From the NCBI GenBank assembly GCA_947501215.1, contig CANMUS010000001.1:620001-684000 (forward strand): 64,000 bases of DNA, in the 5' to 3' direction. Below are positions 8,568 to 17,920 of the stretch, piece by piece. The translations under genes were made by a program, and so were the position numbers. The stretch's first letter is position 1, and every line of letters starts with the position of its first letter. This DNA comes from an uncultured Erythrobacter sp. (GTDB taxonomy: Bacteria > Pseudomonadota > Alphaproteobacteria > Sphingomonadales > Sphingomonadaceae). The notes beneath the pieces are model-generated. The model saw nothing but the letters and a program-made list of their open reading frames with translations. It was not told the origin of the DNA and searched no databases.

Positions 8568-9565
8568 CAGGGCGCGTCGCGCTGCTCTGTGGCTTGGGCA
8601 AGGATCAACGAGAAGCGGTCGTCCTCGTCGGTCCAGCGCTTCAGCGGCGTCCACCCGCCAGCCAGCAACAGGGTATTGGCACTGCGCCGGGTGAACTTGT
8701 GGCTGTTCTCGGTGTGGATCGTATCGCCTTTCGCCATCGAGAAACGCTTGCCGGAAACCTCGAAATCGACCGGCTCGGTAGCGAGAAGATGCATTTCGAT
8801 CCGCGCGAAATCGTCGTTCCATATGGCCCGATGCTCGAATTTCTCCGTCGCGATCGTCCCGCCAAGTTCGCGATTGATGCGGTGCAGTAAGTTGCAGTTG
8901 AACTTGGCCGTGACGCCTTCCCCGTCGGCGTAGGCGGCCTCCAGCACCTCGCGATCCTTCACCAGATCCATGCCGATCAGCAGCATCGGCAGTTGCCCCT
9001 CGTCCGCGCCCATGGTGGCACGCATCGAGCGCAGCAGGTCGACCGCCGTGCGCGGCACCATGTTGCCTATCGTCGAACCGGGGAAGAAGCCGAGCTTCCT
9101 GAGATGCTCGACCTCGTCGGGCAGTTCGACCTTGCGCATGAAATCGGCTTCCACCGGATGCACCGGAAGGCCGGGGAACTTATTCGACAGCGCAACAGCC
9201 GATTGGCGCAAAAATTCGCCCGAAATGTCGAGCGGGACGTAGGCTGCCGGATCGACCGCCTCCAGCAACAGCGGCGTCTTGACCGAGCTGCCGGAGCCGA
9301 ACTCGACCACCGCGCGATCAGGGCCGACAAGCTCGGCAAATTCGATGCCACGGTCGCGCAGGATTTCGGTCTCCGCGCGCGTCGGATAATATTCCGGCTG
9401 TTTGGTAATGTCCTCGAACAGCTGCGATCCGCGCTCGTCGTAGAACCAGCGCGCGGGGATCGCCTTCTGGCGCTGGGCGAGGCCTTTCAGCACATCGGCA
9501 CGGAAGGCCTTGTCGACGCCCGTCTCGTCGCGGTCGACGATGGTGATGCCGGTATCGGCTTTCAT
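8567..9565 (-). CDS. egtD: L-histidine N-alpha-methyltransferase
   Basis: 332-residue SAM-dependent methyltransferase that trimethylates histidine to hercynine, the first step of ergothioneine synthesis. Family features include IPARWFYDERGSQLFEDITKQPEYYPTR near the N-terminus (shown here in part: FYDERGSQLFEDIT), the SAM motif VVEFGSGSS (87-95), and the C-terminal IHTENSHKFT. The start at 9565 is fixed by a TGATG overlap with the egtB stop; the longer open frame upstream is only a shadow of egtB. It is the middle gene of egtB-egtD-flavoprotein. Confidence 0.95.
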   Translation of the reverse strand: MKADTGITIVDRDETGVDKAFRADVLKGLAQRQKAIPARWFYDERGSQLFEDITKQPEYYPTRAETEILRDRGIEFAELVGPDRAVVEFGSGSSVKTPLLLEAVDPAAYVPLDISGEFLRQSAVALSNKFPGLPVHPVEADFMRKVELPDEVEHLRKLGFFPGSTIGNMVPRTAVDLLRSMRATMGADEGQLPMLLIGMDLVKDREVLEAAYADGEGVTAKFNCNLLHRINRELGGTIATEKFEHRAIWNDDFARIEMHLLATEPVDFEVSGKRFSMAKGDTIHTENSHKFTRRSANTLLLAGGWTPLKRWTDEDDRFSLILAQATEQRDAP

Positions 9566-10815
9566 CAGATATCCTTTGCCAACCGCACGCCGGTGAACTG
9601 CCAGCGCTGGTGCGGGTAGAAGAAATTGCGATAGGAGGCGCGCGAATGGCCGCGGGCCGTGGCGCAGCTGGCGCCCTTGAGGACGAACTGCCCGCTCATG
9701 AACTTGCCATTGTATTCGCCTACCGCACCCTCTGCCGGCTGGAACCGCGGATAGGGCAGATAGGCGGAGCGGGTGAACTGCCAGCAATCGCCGAACAGGC
9801 TGTCACCGCCGACTGGCAGCGGGGGCGCAGCCTCGTCCAGCTGGTTGCCACCGGCCGGATCATGCGCTGCGGCTTCGCCTTCCTGCCCGCGTGCGATGGC
9901 TTCCCATTCGAACTCGGTCGGCAGGCGCTGGCCCGCCCAGCTGGCAAAGGCATCGGCTTCGAAATAGGACAGGTGCGTGACCGGCGCATGCGCGTCGCGC
10001 GTTTGCCATCCGCTATGAGTGAAGTGCTCGTCCTCGTGCCAGTAAAGCGGCGCGCGAACCTTGTTGTCATTCACCCATGCCCAGCCGTCCGACAGCCATA
10101 GCGAGGCGGTCTCGTACCCGCCGTCGGCGATGAACTCGGCCCATTCGCCATTGGTCACCAATCGCGAAGAGAGCGCAAAGGGTTCCAGCAATACGCGGTG
10201 CGCAGGGCCTTCGTTGTCGAACGCGAAGCCTGCTTCCTGATGGCCGATCCGCGCGATCCCGCCAGGGTGCGAATGCCAGTCGTCAACCTGTGCTTGCGCG
10301 GCAGCAGCTTTCTCGTCCCACATCGCCGGGCCGAGCGGGTTCTGGAACAGCGCATGCTTGATGTCGGTGAGTAGCAGTTCCTGATGCTGTTGTTCGTGCG
10401 ACAGGCCGAGCTCGATCAGCGGTGCGAGCTCCTCGCGCTCGAACAGCGGTTCCATCGCGGCATCGACATGGGCGCGCCAGTCGAGGATGTCGGCGACGGT
10501 CGGGCGCGACAGCATGCCGCGGGAAAATCGCGCAATCCGCTCGCCCTCCGCCTCGTAATAGGAGTTGAACACGAAGGGCCAGCGCTCGTCATAGAGCCTG
10601 TAGCCATCGAGGTGGTCGCGCAAGAGGAAGGTTTCCCAGAACCACGTCACATGGGCGAGATGCCATTTCGCGGGCGAAGCGTCTTCCATCGACTGCAGCG
10701 TGGCATCCGCTTCGCACAGCGGTGCGGCAAGCGCTTCGGTGAGGGCGCGCACTGCGGCAAAGCGCGTGGCAAGCGGCGCATCGGTGCGGACGGGTACTGG
10801 AATCGGGCGTGACAT
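9565..10815 (-). CDS. egtB: Ergothioneine biosynthesis sulfoxide synthase EgtB
   Basis: 416-residue non-haem iron enzyme joining hercynine to a thiol donor with O2. The N-terminal DinB-like bundle carries WHLAH (H52) and the HX3HXE motif H140-EQQ-H144-Q-E, the expected three iron ligands. The C-terminal formylglycine-generating-enzyme-like domain shows LPTEFEWEAIARG, DCWQFTRSAYLPYP and the closing RASYRNFFYPHQRWQFTGVRLA. Whether the donor is gamma-glutamylcysteine or cysteine is not decided here. No EgtA, EgtC or EgtE is seen in the window. It leads a coupled operon, with palindromic and direct repeats just upstream. Confidence 0.95.
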   Translation of the reverse strand: MSRPIPVPVRTDAPLATRFAAVRALTEALAAPLCEADATLQSMEDASPAKWHLAHVTWFWETFLLRDHLDGYRLYDERWPFVFNSYYEAEGERIARFSRGMLSRPTVADILDWRAHVDAAMEPLFEREELAPLIELGLSHEQQHQELLLTDIKHALFQNPLGPAMWDEKAAAAQAQVDDWHSHPGGIARIGHQEAGFAFDNEGPAHRVLLEPFALSSRLVTNGEWAEFIADGGYETASLWLSDGWAWVNDNKVRAPLYWHEDEHFTHSGWQTRDAHAPVTHLSYFEADAFASWAGQRLPTEFEWEAIARGQEGEAAAHDPAGGNQLDEAAPPLPVGGDSLFGDCWQFTRSAYLPYPRFQPAEGAVGEYNGKFMSGQFVLKGASCATARGHSRASYRNFFYPHQRWQFTGVRLAKDI

Positions 10816-10858
10816 TGGTGCGCCCCCTGATTGCGACGGACGTCAGAAGCGACGACCA

Positions 10859-10908
10859 GCGCCATACATGGCGCAATCCGTTGGCAGTTTAAAGACTTAG
10901 GTTGGCAG
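10859..10908 (-). promoter_or_regulatory. Candidate control region of the egtB operon
   Basis: Two symmetrical signals lie in the 111-bp gap upstream of egtB. GCGCCATACATGGCGC (10859-10874) is a perfect palindrome with 7-bp arms and a 2-nt centre. GTTGGCAG occurs twice as a direct repeat (10880-10887 and 10901-10908), 21 bp apart, about two helical turns, which suggests tandem binding of one protein on one face of DNA. No clear -35/-10 pair was found. The role as operator is inferred from symmetry and position only. Confidence 0.45.
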
Positions 10909-10926
10909 TGCCGCGCTGATCCGACG

Positions 10927-12033
10927 TCACGCCGCCAACCGCACCTGGTTTCGGCCTCCGCGCTTCGCTGCGTAGAGTGCCTCGTCCGCGCGGGCGAAGA
11001 GGGTCAGGCTGGTATCGCGCGGCCCCAAAGCCGCGTGCCCGACACTTACTGTGACGGAAGGCGCGTCCGCCATTCGCGTGCCGTGATCGATCGCCAGCCG
11101 CAGCCTTTCGGCCGCAGCGGACGCGGCGCGCCCATCGGCGCCCGGCAGGATCATCAGGAACTCCTCGCCCCCGACGCGCGCCGCGAATTGTCCGTCGCGC
11201 TTCTGCCGCCGGATGATCGAGCCGATCTCCGCCAGTACCAGATCGCCTTGGGTATGCCCGTGGGTGTCATTGACGGCCTTGAAATGGTCGACATCGAATA
11301 CGAGCAGCGCCAGCGGATCGCCGCTCTGCCGTGCGCACATGATCTCGCGGTCCAGCGCCTGCATTGCGCTGCGGCGATTGGCGAGCCCTGTCAGCGCGTC
11401 GGTATTGGCCAATTGCCGCGCCTCATCCGCCTCGCGCACGGCAGCCGCGCGCTCCTGTTCGATGCGGGCAACCTGCGAATATTCTTCGGTCACGTCGCGC
11501 ACGACCATCAGCACCTGTTCGCACACCCCCTCGAGCGAGAACAAGTTGCGCGCTCGGGCGCGGAGCAACCGCGTGCCCAGCTGCGGATTTTCGATCTCGA
11601 ATTCCACGGCGTAGGTCTCGCGATCCCGTGCATGGCCGGCGAGGATGACCTGCATCTGCTGCAAGCCCTGGGGCATCAGTTCCTGCAGGCACTTGGCTTC
11701 GGGCGCGGTCATCGGCGGCAATCCGGCGATGCGACATACTTCCCGCGACCAGCGATGGCGGCCGGTGGCAGGATCGAAACTCCACCGCCCGATCCCGGCG
11801 AGTTCGTCTGCCAGGCTGGCGTGGAGCGGCTGCAGGGGACGTGGTGGGCAGAGCGCTGGGGCGGAATTGCGCTTGGCGTGCCGGTGGATCAATGCGCCAA
11901 GCACTACGAGCGCTGTGAGCATCGACCACAATGGGGCACCGGCATCACCCGCAGCCGCGAGCGTCAACAAGGTTGCGCAAACCAGCAGCCATGCTGTCGC
12001 CAGCAATGCAGTATCGACCCGGCTCGTCGGCAT
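10927..12033 (-). CDS. Membrane-bound PAS-GGDEF diguanylate cyclase
   Basis: 368 residues. Two N-terminal membrane helices (about 8-28 and 34-52), a PAS-like sensor region (about 75-190, ending in the PAC-like VVRDVTEEY), a short coiled linker rich in Glu/Arg/Ala, and a GGDEF domain with the active-site loop RVGGEEFLMI (GGEEF at 288-292). The active loop is intact, so it should make cyclic di-GMP; I see no RxxD inhibitory site at the usual place five residues before it. The ATG at 12033 is chosen because aaaggag lies 11 nt upstream; the frame stays open to 12093. Confidence 0.9.
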   Translation of the reverse strand: MPTSRVDTALLATAWLLVCATLLTLAAAGDAGAPLWSMLTALVVLGALIHRHAKRNSAPALCPPRPLQPLHASLADELAGIGRWSFDPATGRHRWSREVCRIAGLPPMTAPEAKCLQELMPQGLQQMQVILAGHARDRETYAVEFEIENPQLGTRLLRARARNLFSLEGVCEQVLMVVRDVTEEYSQVARIEQERAAAVREADEARQLANTDALTGLANRRSAMQALDREIMCARQSGDPLALLVFDVDHFKAVNDTHGHTQGDLVLAEIGSIIRRQKRDGQFAARVGGEEFLMILPGADGRAASAAAERLRLAIDHGTRMADAPSVTVSVGHAALGPRDTSLTLFARADEALYAAKRGGRNQVRLAA

Positions 12034-12127
12034 CGGCGCACGATCTCCTTTCGCAGCGCCGGGAGTAGGCGAGCGTCGGGAAATGCGGCGCAAACCGCAG
12101 CTACGGGATAATGCCTAACGCAGTCGC

Positions 12128-13501
12128 TCAGGCGGCGTCGGCGCGGCGGACGGCGTGCTCCTCGTTGAGCATTTCGGCAATCAGGAAGGCCAGCTCCAGC
12201 GATTGCGCCGCATTTAGGCGGGGATCGCAATGCGTGTGATAGCGATCCTTAAGCGCTTCGTCGGTGATCGCCACCGCACCACCGACGCATTCGGTCACGT
12301 CCTGCCCGGTCATCTCGATATGGATGCCGCCGGGGTGCGTGCCTTCGTCGCGGTGGACGGCGAAGAAGCCCTTCACTTCGGTAAGGATGCGGTCGAAGGG
12401 CCGCGTTTTGTAGCCGCTTTCCGATTTCACGACATTGCCGTGCATCGGGTCGCAGCTCCATACGACCGAGTGGCCTTCCGCCTTCACCGCGCGCACCAGA
12501 CGCGGAAGACCGTCTTCCACCTTGTCGTGGCCGAAGCGACTTATCAGTGTGATGCGCCCCGGCTCGCGCGCCGGATTGAGCGTGTCGAGCAGATGCAGCA
12601 GATCGCTCGTTTCCAGGCTCGGCCCGCATTTCATGCCCAGCGGATTGCCGATTCCGCGCGCGAATTCGATATGCGCGCTGTCGCGAAAGCGCGTGCGGTC
12701 GCCGATCCAAACCATATGCGCGCTGGTATCGTACCAGTCGCCGGTCAGACTGTCGCGGCGGGTCAGCGCCTGCTCGTAGGGAAGCAGCAGCGCCTCGTGA
12801 CTGGTATAGAAGCTGGTGCCGCGCAATTGCGGCAGAGTTTCGGGCGTGATGCCGCAAGCTTCCATGAAATCGAGCGCCTCGCCGATGCGGTCGGCGACGT
12901 CTTTGAACTTGTCCGCCCAAGGGCTGCGGCCCATGAATTCGAGCGTCCACTGGTGGACCTGACGCAGGTTCGCATAACCACCACCGGCGAAGGCGCGCAG
13001 CAGGTTAAGCGTGGCAGCCGCCTGCGAATAGGCGCGCACCATGCGCTGCGGATCGTTGGTTCGGCTGGCTTCGTCGAAATCGATGCCGTTGATGTTGTCG
13101 CCGAAATAGCTCGGCAGAGTGATGCCATCCTGTGTTTCGGTATTCGAGCTGCGCGGCTTGGCGAACTGACCGGCCATGCGCCCGACCTTCACAACCGGCT
13201 TCTTGCTGGCGAAGGTCATGACGACCGCCATCTGCAGCAGCACGCGGAAGGTGTCGCGGATATTGTTCGGGTGGAATTCGGCGAAGCTTTCGGCGCAGTC
13301 GCCGCCCTGCAAGAGGAACGCCTTGCCCTCGGCCACCTCGGCGAGATCGGCCTTGAGCGCCCGCGCCTCGCCCGCGAAGACGAGCGGGGGATGCGTTTCG
13401 AGCGCTGTGGTCGCAGCATTGAGCGCTGTGGCATCGAGATATTCGGGCAGGTGCCGTGCCTCGAAACCCTTCCAGCTATCCGGTGCCCATTTCGTCGCCA
13501 T
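12128..13501 (-). CDS. aroG: Class II 3-deoxy-7-phosphoheptulonate (DAHP) synthase
   Basis: 457-residue class II (plant/mycobacterial type) DAHP synthase, first enzyme of the shikimate pathway, condensing phosphoenolpyruvate with erythrose 4-phosphate. Characteristic blocks are [13 protein letters not shown] (metal-binding cysteine), [52 protein letters not shown] and [15 protein letters not shown]. The length matches the class. The ATG at 13501 ([12 protein letters not shown]) is preferred over a TTG 12 nt upstream. There is no obvious Shine-Dalgarno; a TAGAAT hexamer and a short GC-rich inverted repeat lie in the 130-bp region upstream. Confidence 0.95.
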   Translation of the reverse strand: MATKWAPDSWKGFEARHLPEYLDATALNAATTALETHPPLVFAGEARALKADLAEVAEGKAFLLQGGDCAESFAEFHPNNIRDTFRVLLQMAVVMTFASKKPVVKVGRMAGQFAKPRSSNTETQDGITLPSYFGDNINGIDFDEASRTNDPQRMVRAYSQAAATLNLLRAFAGGGYANLRQVHQWTLEFMGRSPWADKFKDVADRIGEALDFMEACGITPETLPQLRGTSFYTSHEALLLPYEQALTRRDSLTGDWYDTSAHMVWIGDRTRFRDSAHIEFARGIGNPLGMKCGPSLETSDLLHLLDTLNPAREPGRITLISRFGHDKVEDGLPRLVRAVKAEGHSVVWSCDPMHGNVVKSESGYKTRPFDRILTEVKGFFAVHRDEGTHPGGIHIEMTGQDVTECVGGAVAITDEALKDRYHTHCDPRLNAAQSLELAFLIAEMLNEEHAVRRADAA

Positions 13502-13633
13502 CGATAATTCCAATTGCGGCGCGGAATTGCGCCAATTCTATCCGCTTATCGCAGACGAACGGGCCTCATGCCGCAAGCAGCTTTTGCTTGGCCAGCCCAA
13601 AAACCCGATTGCTGTGACCGGAGAGCTTTCCGC

Positions 13634-16573
13634 CTAGCGGCCAGCCTCGGCGGGCGCGGTCGTAACGCGCGTAGCCAATTCCTGTCCTTCGGGGATCACC
13701 GCCATGCGCCAACCGCGCGTGTCGCCGAAATACTTCTGCGCCAGCGCCTGCATCCGCTCCGGCGTGGTCTGCGTGAGGTCGTTCAGCAGCGAGCGCAGCA
13801 GGCCGATGCGGGCCGGATCCTGCGTCGATCCTTCCAGCTGGAACAGCCAGAACAGGTTCCCGGTCGACACGCGGTTCACATATTGCAGCAGCGGCTCGGT
13901 CACGCGCTGGAGCTCGTCCGCGCTCGGCGGCGTGGTGGCGAGATCCCGGCCGATTGTGTCCGCAGCGGCGAAGAAAGCGGGCACGTCCTCGGGCCGAAGC
14001 TGGGCGAAGGCGGTGATCCGCCCCCCGCTAGCGACATCGGTCGGCCATTGGCTGTTGATCACCGGCGCATAGCTTGCTCCGGCCCGCTCGCGCATCGCAT
14101 CCATCAGGCGGTTGTTGAAGACTTGGGTGAGGATTTCGAGCTGGCGCGATTCAGGCAGGCCGTCGACTCCTGCTCCGCTCGGCCAAGCGATGACGGCAGC
14201 AGCCTGATTGGCATCGCCATTGTGATAGCGCACCACGGTTTCGCCCGGTTCGGGGAAGCCGAAGCCTTCGTTCGCGACATCGGCGGCAAGCTCGCCGCGC
14301 TGGTCGAGCGCACCGAAGGTACGCGTCAGCGCCGCGATCCCCTCGGCCTTGTCGAAATCGCCGAAGACCAGCACTTCGATCGGGCCGTTCTTGAGCAGCG
14401 GCTCCCACACTTCGCGGAAGCCTTCCGGCGTCGTTTCCGCAATCGCGGCGAGATCGGCCACTTCGAAACGCCCGTCCTTGTCGCGCAGGAGGTATTCCAG
14501 ATCGCGATTGATCACGCCCGCCGGGTTGGCGGCATAGCTCTCATACGCCAGCCGCGCCGCAGCCTTGGCGCGCTCGACCGGCGCTGCGTCCCAGCGCGGC
14601 ATCGCGAATTTGGCAGCGAAGAGATAGAGTTGGTCGGCCAGATCCTGCTTGCGGGTCTGCGCGAACAGGGTGAAGGCCCCGTCGGTGATGTCGAAGTCGA
14701 AGCCCATGCGGCGTCCGGTCGAAATCCGGTCGAGCTCTTCCTGTCCCAGTTCGCCCACTCCGGAGCCGACGAGCGCCATGCGGCCGAGCATCGCGTAAGC
14801 GGCCTCGTCCTCGGCAATTGCGCGCCAGCCGCCGCCGAAGCGTACCTTGACCGCGACGCGGCCCGGTTCTGCATCGTTGGCCCAAAGGATCGCCTTCACA
14901 CCATTGGCGAAGTCGACCCGTTCGATATCGAGCACGCCTAGCGGACCCTGCTGGGCGATGGTGCCCGGCTCGCCGATGGCCGGCAGGTCCTCGAAGGATA
15001 TATCCTGCGCCGCGATCCGAGCATCCGATGCTGCCTCGACCGGCGCAAGCATGGCGGTGCGGATTTCCGCATCGCTCCCCTCGCCTGTTTCCGGCGTCAC
15101 ATAAGCCGCGCGGATGACCGGGCCGGCAAACAGCTTGCGGGTCTGTTCGAGCATCTGCTCCGGCGTGACCTTCTCGCGCATCGAGTTGAACACCGTCAGC
15201 ACCGTTTCCGGTGCGGCCACGGTCTCCCGGATATCGACGGCATTGACGATATCGTCCGCCAGCCGTGCACCCGCCATGACGCGGCGCTGCTCGACCGAGC
15301 TGGCGAAAATGGACTCGAACTCCGCCAGTTCGCGATCGATCTCTTCCTGCGTCGGCGGATTGGCCAGCGCATCGGCGATCACGCCCCGCACGTCGGCCAG
15401 CGCCGCTTCCCAATCCTCGGAGAGCGGGGCAAAAGATACGAACGTCGCATCGGTGGAGCGGCTGACATCGTCCTGTGCGACCTGCGCATAAAGATAGCTG
15501 CCGCCCGCACGCGCCCGCGCTTCCAGCCGCCGATTGATCAGCGCCTGCGCCAGGCTGTCGCGCAGCAGGCCCTCGTTATAGACGATCGTGTCGTTCACTG
15601 GACGCCAAGGGCGCATGACGGCATAAGTGAAGCTGCGCTGCAGCCCGGGCGCGACGATGCCTGCGACTTCGCCCACCGGATTGGCGGGATCGGCACCGGG
15701 AGGTGCGACGGGATCGCCGAAATCGGGGGCGGGAGTCAGCGTGCCCTCGCCCTGCCAGTCGCCGAACCATTTCTCGACTTCGGCGGCAAGTTGCATCGGA
15801 TCGAGATCGCCGACCGCGACGATCACGGTGTTCTCGGGGCGATACCAACGCTCGTAAAACGCACTGACCGAAGCGCCGGTCGCGCCGTTCAGTGTGGCCT
15901 CGGTGCCGATCGGCAGGCGATTGGCTAGCTTCTGCCCGGCGAACAGCGTCTCGCGCGTCTGTTCGGCAGCACGCTGCTGCGGGCCGCCCCGCTCGCGCTT
16001 CTCGGCGAGCACGATAGGCACTTCGGCCTGCACATTGGCGTCGCTCAGCACCGGCGCGCGGACCATGCCGGAGAGGATCTTCATGCTCTCCGCCAGCTTT
16101 GCTTCATTCACATTCGGCAAGTCAAGCTTGTAAACGGTATGCGTCGGACTGGTTTCGGCATTGGTATCGCTGCCGAAGGTCGCACCGAGCCGCTGCCAGG
16201 TCGGGATCGCCATCGCAGGGCCGAGATATTGGCTCTCGCGGAACAGAAGATGCTCGAGCAAGTGGGCGTATCCCTGCTCGCTATCTTCCTCATGCAGCGA
16301 ACCGGCATCGATCCGCACACGGATCGAGACCTGGTCGGGCGGGACACCATTCTTGCGCACGGCATAGCGCAGGCCATTGGGCAGCTCCCCGAAGGTCCAT
16401 TCCTCGTCGCGCGGAACGTCGCTGCCCTCGTAAATCCACGGGGTGTCGCCCTCTTCCGTCAGATACTGCGGTGTCGGCGGGGCCGGGTCCTGCGCCACCG
16501 CAAGCTGCGGTGCCAGCAGGGCAAAAGGGAGGACAAGCGCGAGACGCCGGACGGCGCGCGGAAGAATAGCCAT
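13634..16573 (-). CDS. Exported M16 family zinc metallopeptidase (two-lobe)
   Basis: 979 residues with a clear signal peptide (hydrophobic 10-25, cleavage after AVAQ). The inverted zinc motif HLLEH (H104, E107, H108) is intact, and a downstream Glu-rich segment EVPIVLAEKRER supplies the third ligand region. Two M16 repeats follow one another; the second (from about 570, FANGVKAILWANDAEPGRV) lacks the zinc motif, as is usual for the inactive lobe. This full-length arrangement is like pitrilysin/PqqL-type periplasmic proteases. It is divergent from nfu. The substrate is unknown. Confidence 0.92.
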   Translation of the reverse strand: MAILPRAVRRLALVLPFALLAPQLAVAQDPAPPTPQYLTEEGDTPWIYEGSDVPRDEEWTFGELPNGLRYAVRKNGVPPDQVSIRVRIDAGSLHEEDSEQGYAHLLEHLLFRESQYLGPAMAIPTWQRLGATFGSDTNAETSPTHTVYKLDLPNVNEAKLAESMKILSGMVRAPVLSDANVQAEVPIVLAEKRERGGPQQRAAEQTRETLFAGQKLANRLPIGTEATLNGATGASVSAFYERWYRPENTVIVAVGDLDPMQLAAEVEKWFGDWQGEGTLTPAPDFGDPVAPPGADPANPVGEVAGIVAPGLQRSFTYAVMRPWRPVNDTIVYNEGLLRDSLAQALINRRLEARARAGGSYLYAQVAQDDVSRSTDATFVSFAPLSEDWEAALADVRGVIADALANPPTQEEIDRELAEFESIFASSVEQRRVMAGARLADDIVNAVDIRETVAAPETVLTVFNSMREKVTPEQMLEQTRKLFAGPVIRAAYVTPETGEGSDAEIRTAMLAPVEAASDARIAAQDISFEDLPAIGEPGTIAQQGPLGVLDIERVDFANGVKAILWANDAEPGRVAVKVRFGGGWRAIAEDEAAYAMLGRMALVGSGVGELGQEELDRISTGRRMGFDFDITDGAFTLFAQTRKQDLADQLYLFAAKFAMPRWDAAPVERAKAAARLAYESYAANPAGVINRDLEYLLRDKDGRFEVADLAAIAETTPEGFREVWEPLLKNGPIEVLVFGDFDKAEGIAALTRTFGALDQRGELAADVANEGFGFPEPGETVVRYHNGDANQAAAVIAWPSGAGVDGLPESRQLEILTQVFNNRLMDAMRERAGASYAPVINSQWPTDVASGGRITAFAQLRPEDVPAFFAAADTIGRDLATTPPSADELQRVTEPLLQYVNRVSTGNLFWLFQLEGSTQDPARIGLLRSLLNDLTQTTPERMQALAQKYFGDTRGWRMAVIPEGQELATRVTTAPAEAGR

Positions 16574-16635
16574 GGCGGGGATATAGGGAGCCTTGGTGTG
16601 AAGGGACAGTGAACATCGGCAAAAAGCATTGTTGC

Positions 16636-16664
16636 TTGTGACCGGTTCCCGCCATCCCTAAATA
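16636..16664 (+). promoter_or_regulatory. Putative promoter of nfu, arranged for a leaderless mRNA
   Basis: A -35-like TTGTGA (16636-16641) is followed after 17 bp by a -10-like TAAATA (16659-16664). Only 6 nt separate the -10 from the nfu ATG at 16671, so transcription would begin at or next to the start codon. No Shine-Dalgarno precedes the ATG, which fits a leaderless message. The hexamers match the consensus only partly, so this is a sequence-based guess. Confidence 0.45.
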
Positions 16665-16670
16665 GCTTCC

Positions 16671-17252
16671 ATGTTCATCGAAACCGAAACCACGCCCAAT
16701 CCCTCCAGCCTCAAGTTCCTGCCCGGCAAGACGGTGATGGGATCAGGCACCCGCGAATTCGCCACGCCAGAAGCGGCGGAGGCAAGCCCGCTGGCCCAGG
16801 CGATCTTCGATCTCGGCGATGTCACCAACGTGTTCTTCGGCGGCGATTTCATCACCGTCACCGCCGCACCCGGCGTCAGCTGGACCGACTTGAAGCCGCA
16901 AGTCGTCGCCATCCTGCTCGACCATTTCGTTTCCGAAGCGCCGCTGTTCGTGCCCGGCAGCGCGGGTGGCATCAGTGTGCCGGCGGAAGACGAAAGCATG
17001 CTGGTCGAGGAGCGCGACGAAGATTCCGACATTATTGCTCAGATCAATGAATTGCTGGAAACCCGCGTGCGCCCCGCGGTCGCAGGCGACGGGGGCGATA
17101 TCCAATATCGCGGCTATCGCGACGGGATCGTGCATTTGCAGATGCAGGGAGCCTGTTCTGGCTGCCCCTCCTCCACCGCCACGCTGAAGCATGGCATCGA
17201 AGGGCTGCTGAAACATTATGTCCCGGAGGTCGTTGAAGTCCGCGCAGCCTGA
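16671..17252 (+). CDS. NifU-family iron-sulfur cluster carrier (Nfu)
   Basis: 193 residues. The N-terminal Nfu_N domain (1-90, MFIETETTPNPSSLKFLPG) and C-terminal NifU-like domain are both present, with the cluster-binding pair C162-S-G-C165 in MQGACSGCPSS. This architecture is that of mitochondrial/alphaproteobacterial Nfu, which delivers 4Fe-4S clusters to client proteins. Clients in this window could include the MiaB, MutY and photolyase cluster proteins. The start has no ribosome site but is supported by homology of the first residues and by a promoter-like sequence just upstream. It is followed by a nitroreductase gene 22 bp downstream. Confidence 0.95.
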   Translation: MFIETETTPNPSSLKFLPGKTVMGSGTREFATPEAAEASPLAQAIFDLGDVTNVFFGGDFITVTAAPGVSWTDLKPQVVAILLDHFVSEAPLFVPGSAGGISVPAEDESMLVEERDEDSDIIAQINELLETRVRPAVAGDGGDIQYRGYRDGIVHLQMQGACSGCPSSTATLKHGIEGLLKHYVPEVVEVRAA

Positions 17253-17274
17253 CCGGCCAAGACAAGAGGACTTC

Positions 17275-17883
17275 ATGACCAAGCAATTCCACGACCACAC
17301 GCTTTCCGCCGATGCGCTCGACCAGATTTTCCGCGAGGCGCGCAGCTATAACGGCTGGCTCGACAAGCCGGTGAGCGAAGAGCAGATCCAGGCGGTCTAC
17401 GAATTGCTGAAAATGGGTCCGACCTCGGCCAATATGCAGCCGGGCCGGTTCGTCTGGTGCGTGTCGCAGGAATCGCGCGACAAGCTCGCCGAATGCGCCA
17501 GCGAGGGTAACCAGGAAAAGATCAAGACCGCGCCGGTCGTCGTCGTCATCGGGTACGACATCGACTTTCACGAGGAACTGCCCTGGCTGTTTCCGCATAC
17601 CGACGCGAAGAGCTGGTTCGAAGGCGACGAGGACGGCCGGATCGAAGGCGCAAAGCGCAACTCCGCGCTACAGGGCGCATACCTGATGATAGCCGCCCGC
17701 GCGCAGGGGCTCGATTGCGGACCAATGTCGGGCGTGGACCTCGACAAAGTGACCGAGGCTTTCTTCGCCGACAGCCCGCGCCACAAGGCGGATTGGATCT
17801 GCGCCATCGGCTATGGCGACGAAACGACGATCTTCGGCCGCAGCCCGCGTCCCGATTTCGAGAAGTTCAACCGCATCGCCTGA
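17275..17883 (+). CDS. Nitroreductase family protein, RutE/HadB-like (malonic semialdehyde reductase type)
   Basis: 202-residue FMN-dependent oxidoreductase. The pattern ARSYNGWLDKPVSEEQ, LLKMGPTSANMQPGRFVW and the C-terminal IGYGDETTIFGRSPRPDFEKF is that of the RutE/HadB branch, which reduces malonic semialdehyde to 3-hydroxypropionate. No other rut genes are nearby, so the physiological substrate here is open. The ATG at 17275 has agagga 5 nt upstream; the frame is open 57 nt further but lacks a ribosome site. It probably shares a transcript with nfu. Confidence 0.88.
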   Translation: MTKQFHDHTLSADALDQIFREARSYNGWLDKPVSEEQIQAVYELLKMGPTSANMQPGRFVWCVSQESRDKLAECASEGNQEKIKTAPVVVVIGYDIDFHEELPWLFPHTDAKSWFEGDEDGRIEGAKRNSALQGAYLMIAARAQGLDCGPMSGVDLDKVTEAFFADSPRHKADWICAIGYGDETTIFGRSPRPDFEKFNRIA

Positions 17884-17920
17884 CTTGAAGCGTAGCCGCG
17901 CCTGAGGCAGGGCGGCGGGG

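Noticed and set aside
6468-8933. 821-codon plus-strand frame
   Set aside because: It is entirely antisense to otsB, the protease, the flavoprotein and egtD; the composition is Gln/Arg/His-rich shadow and shows no domain.
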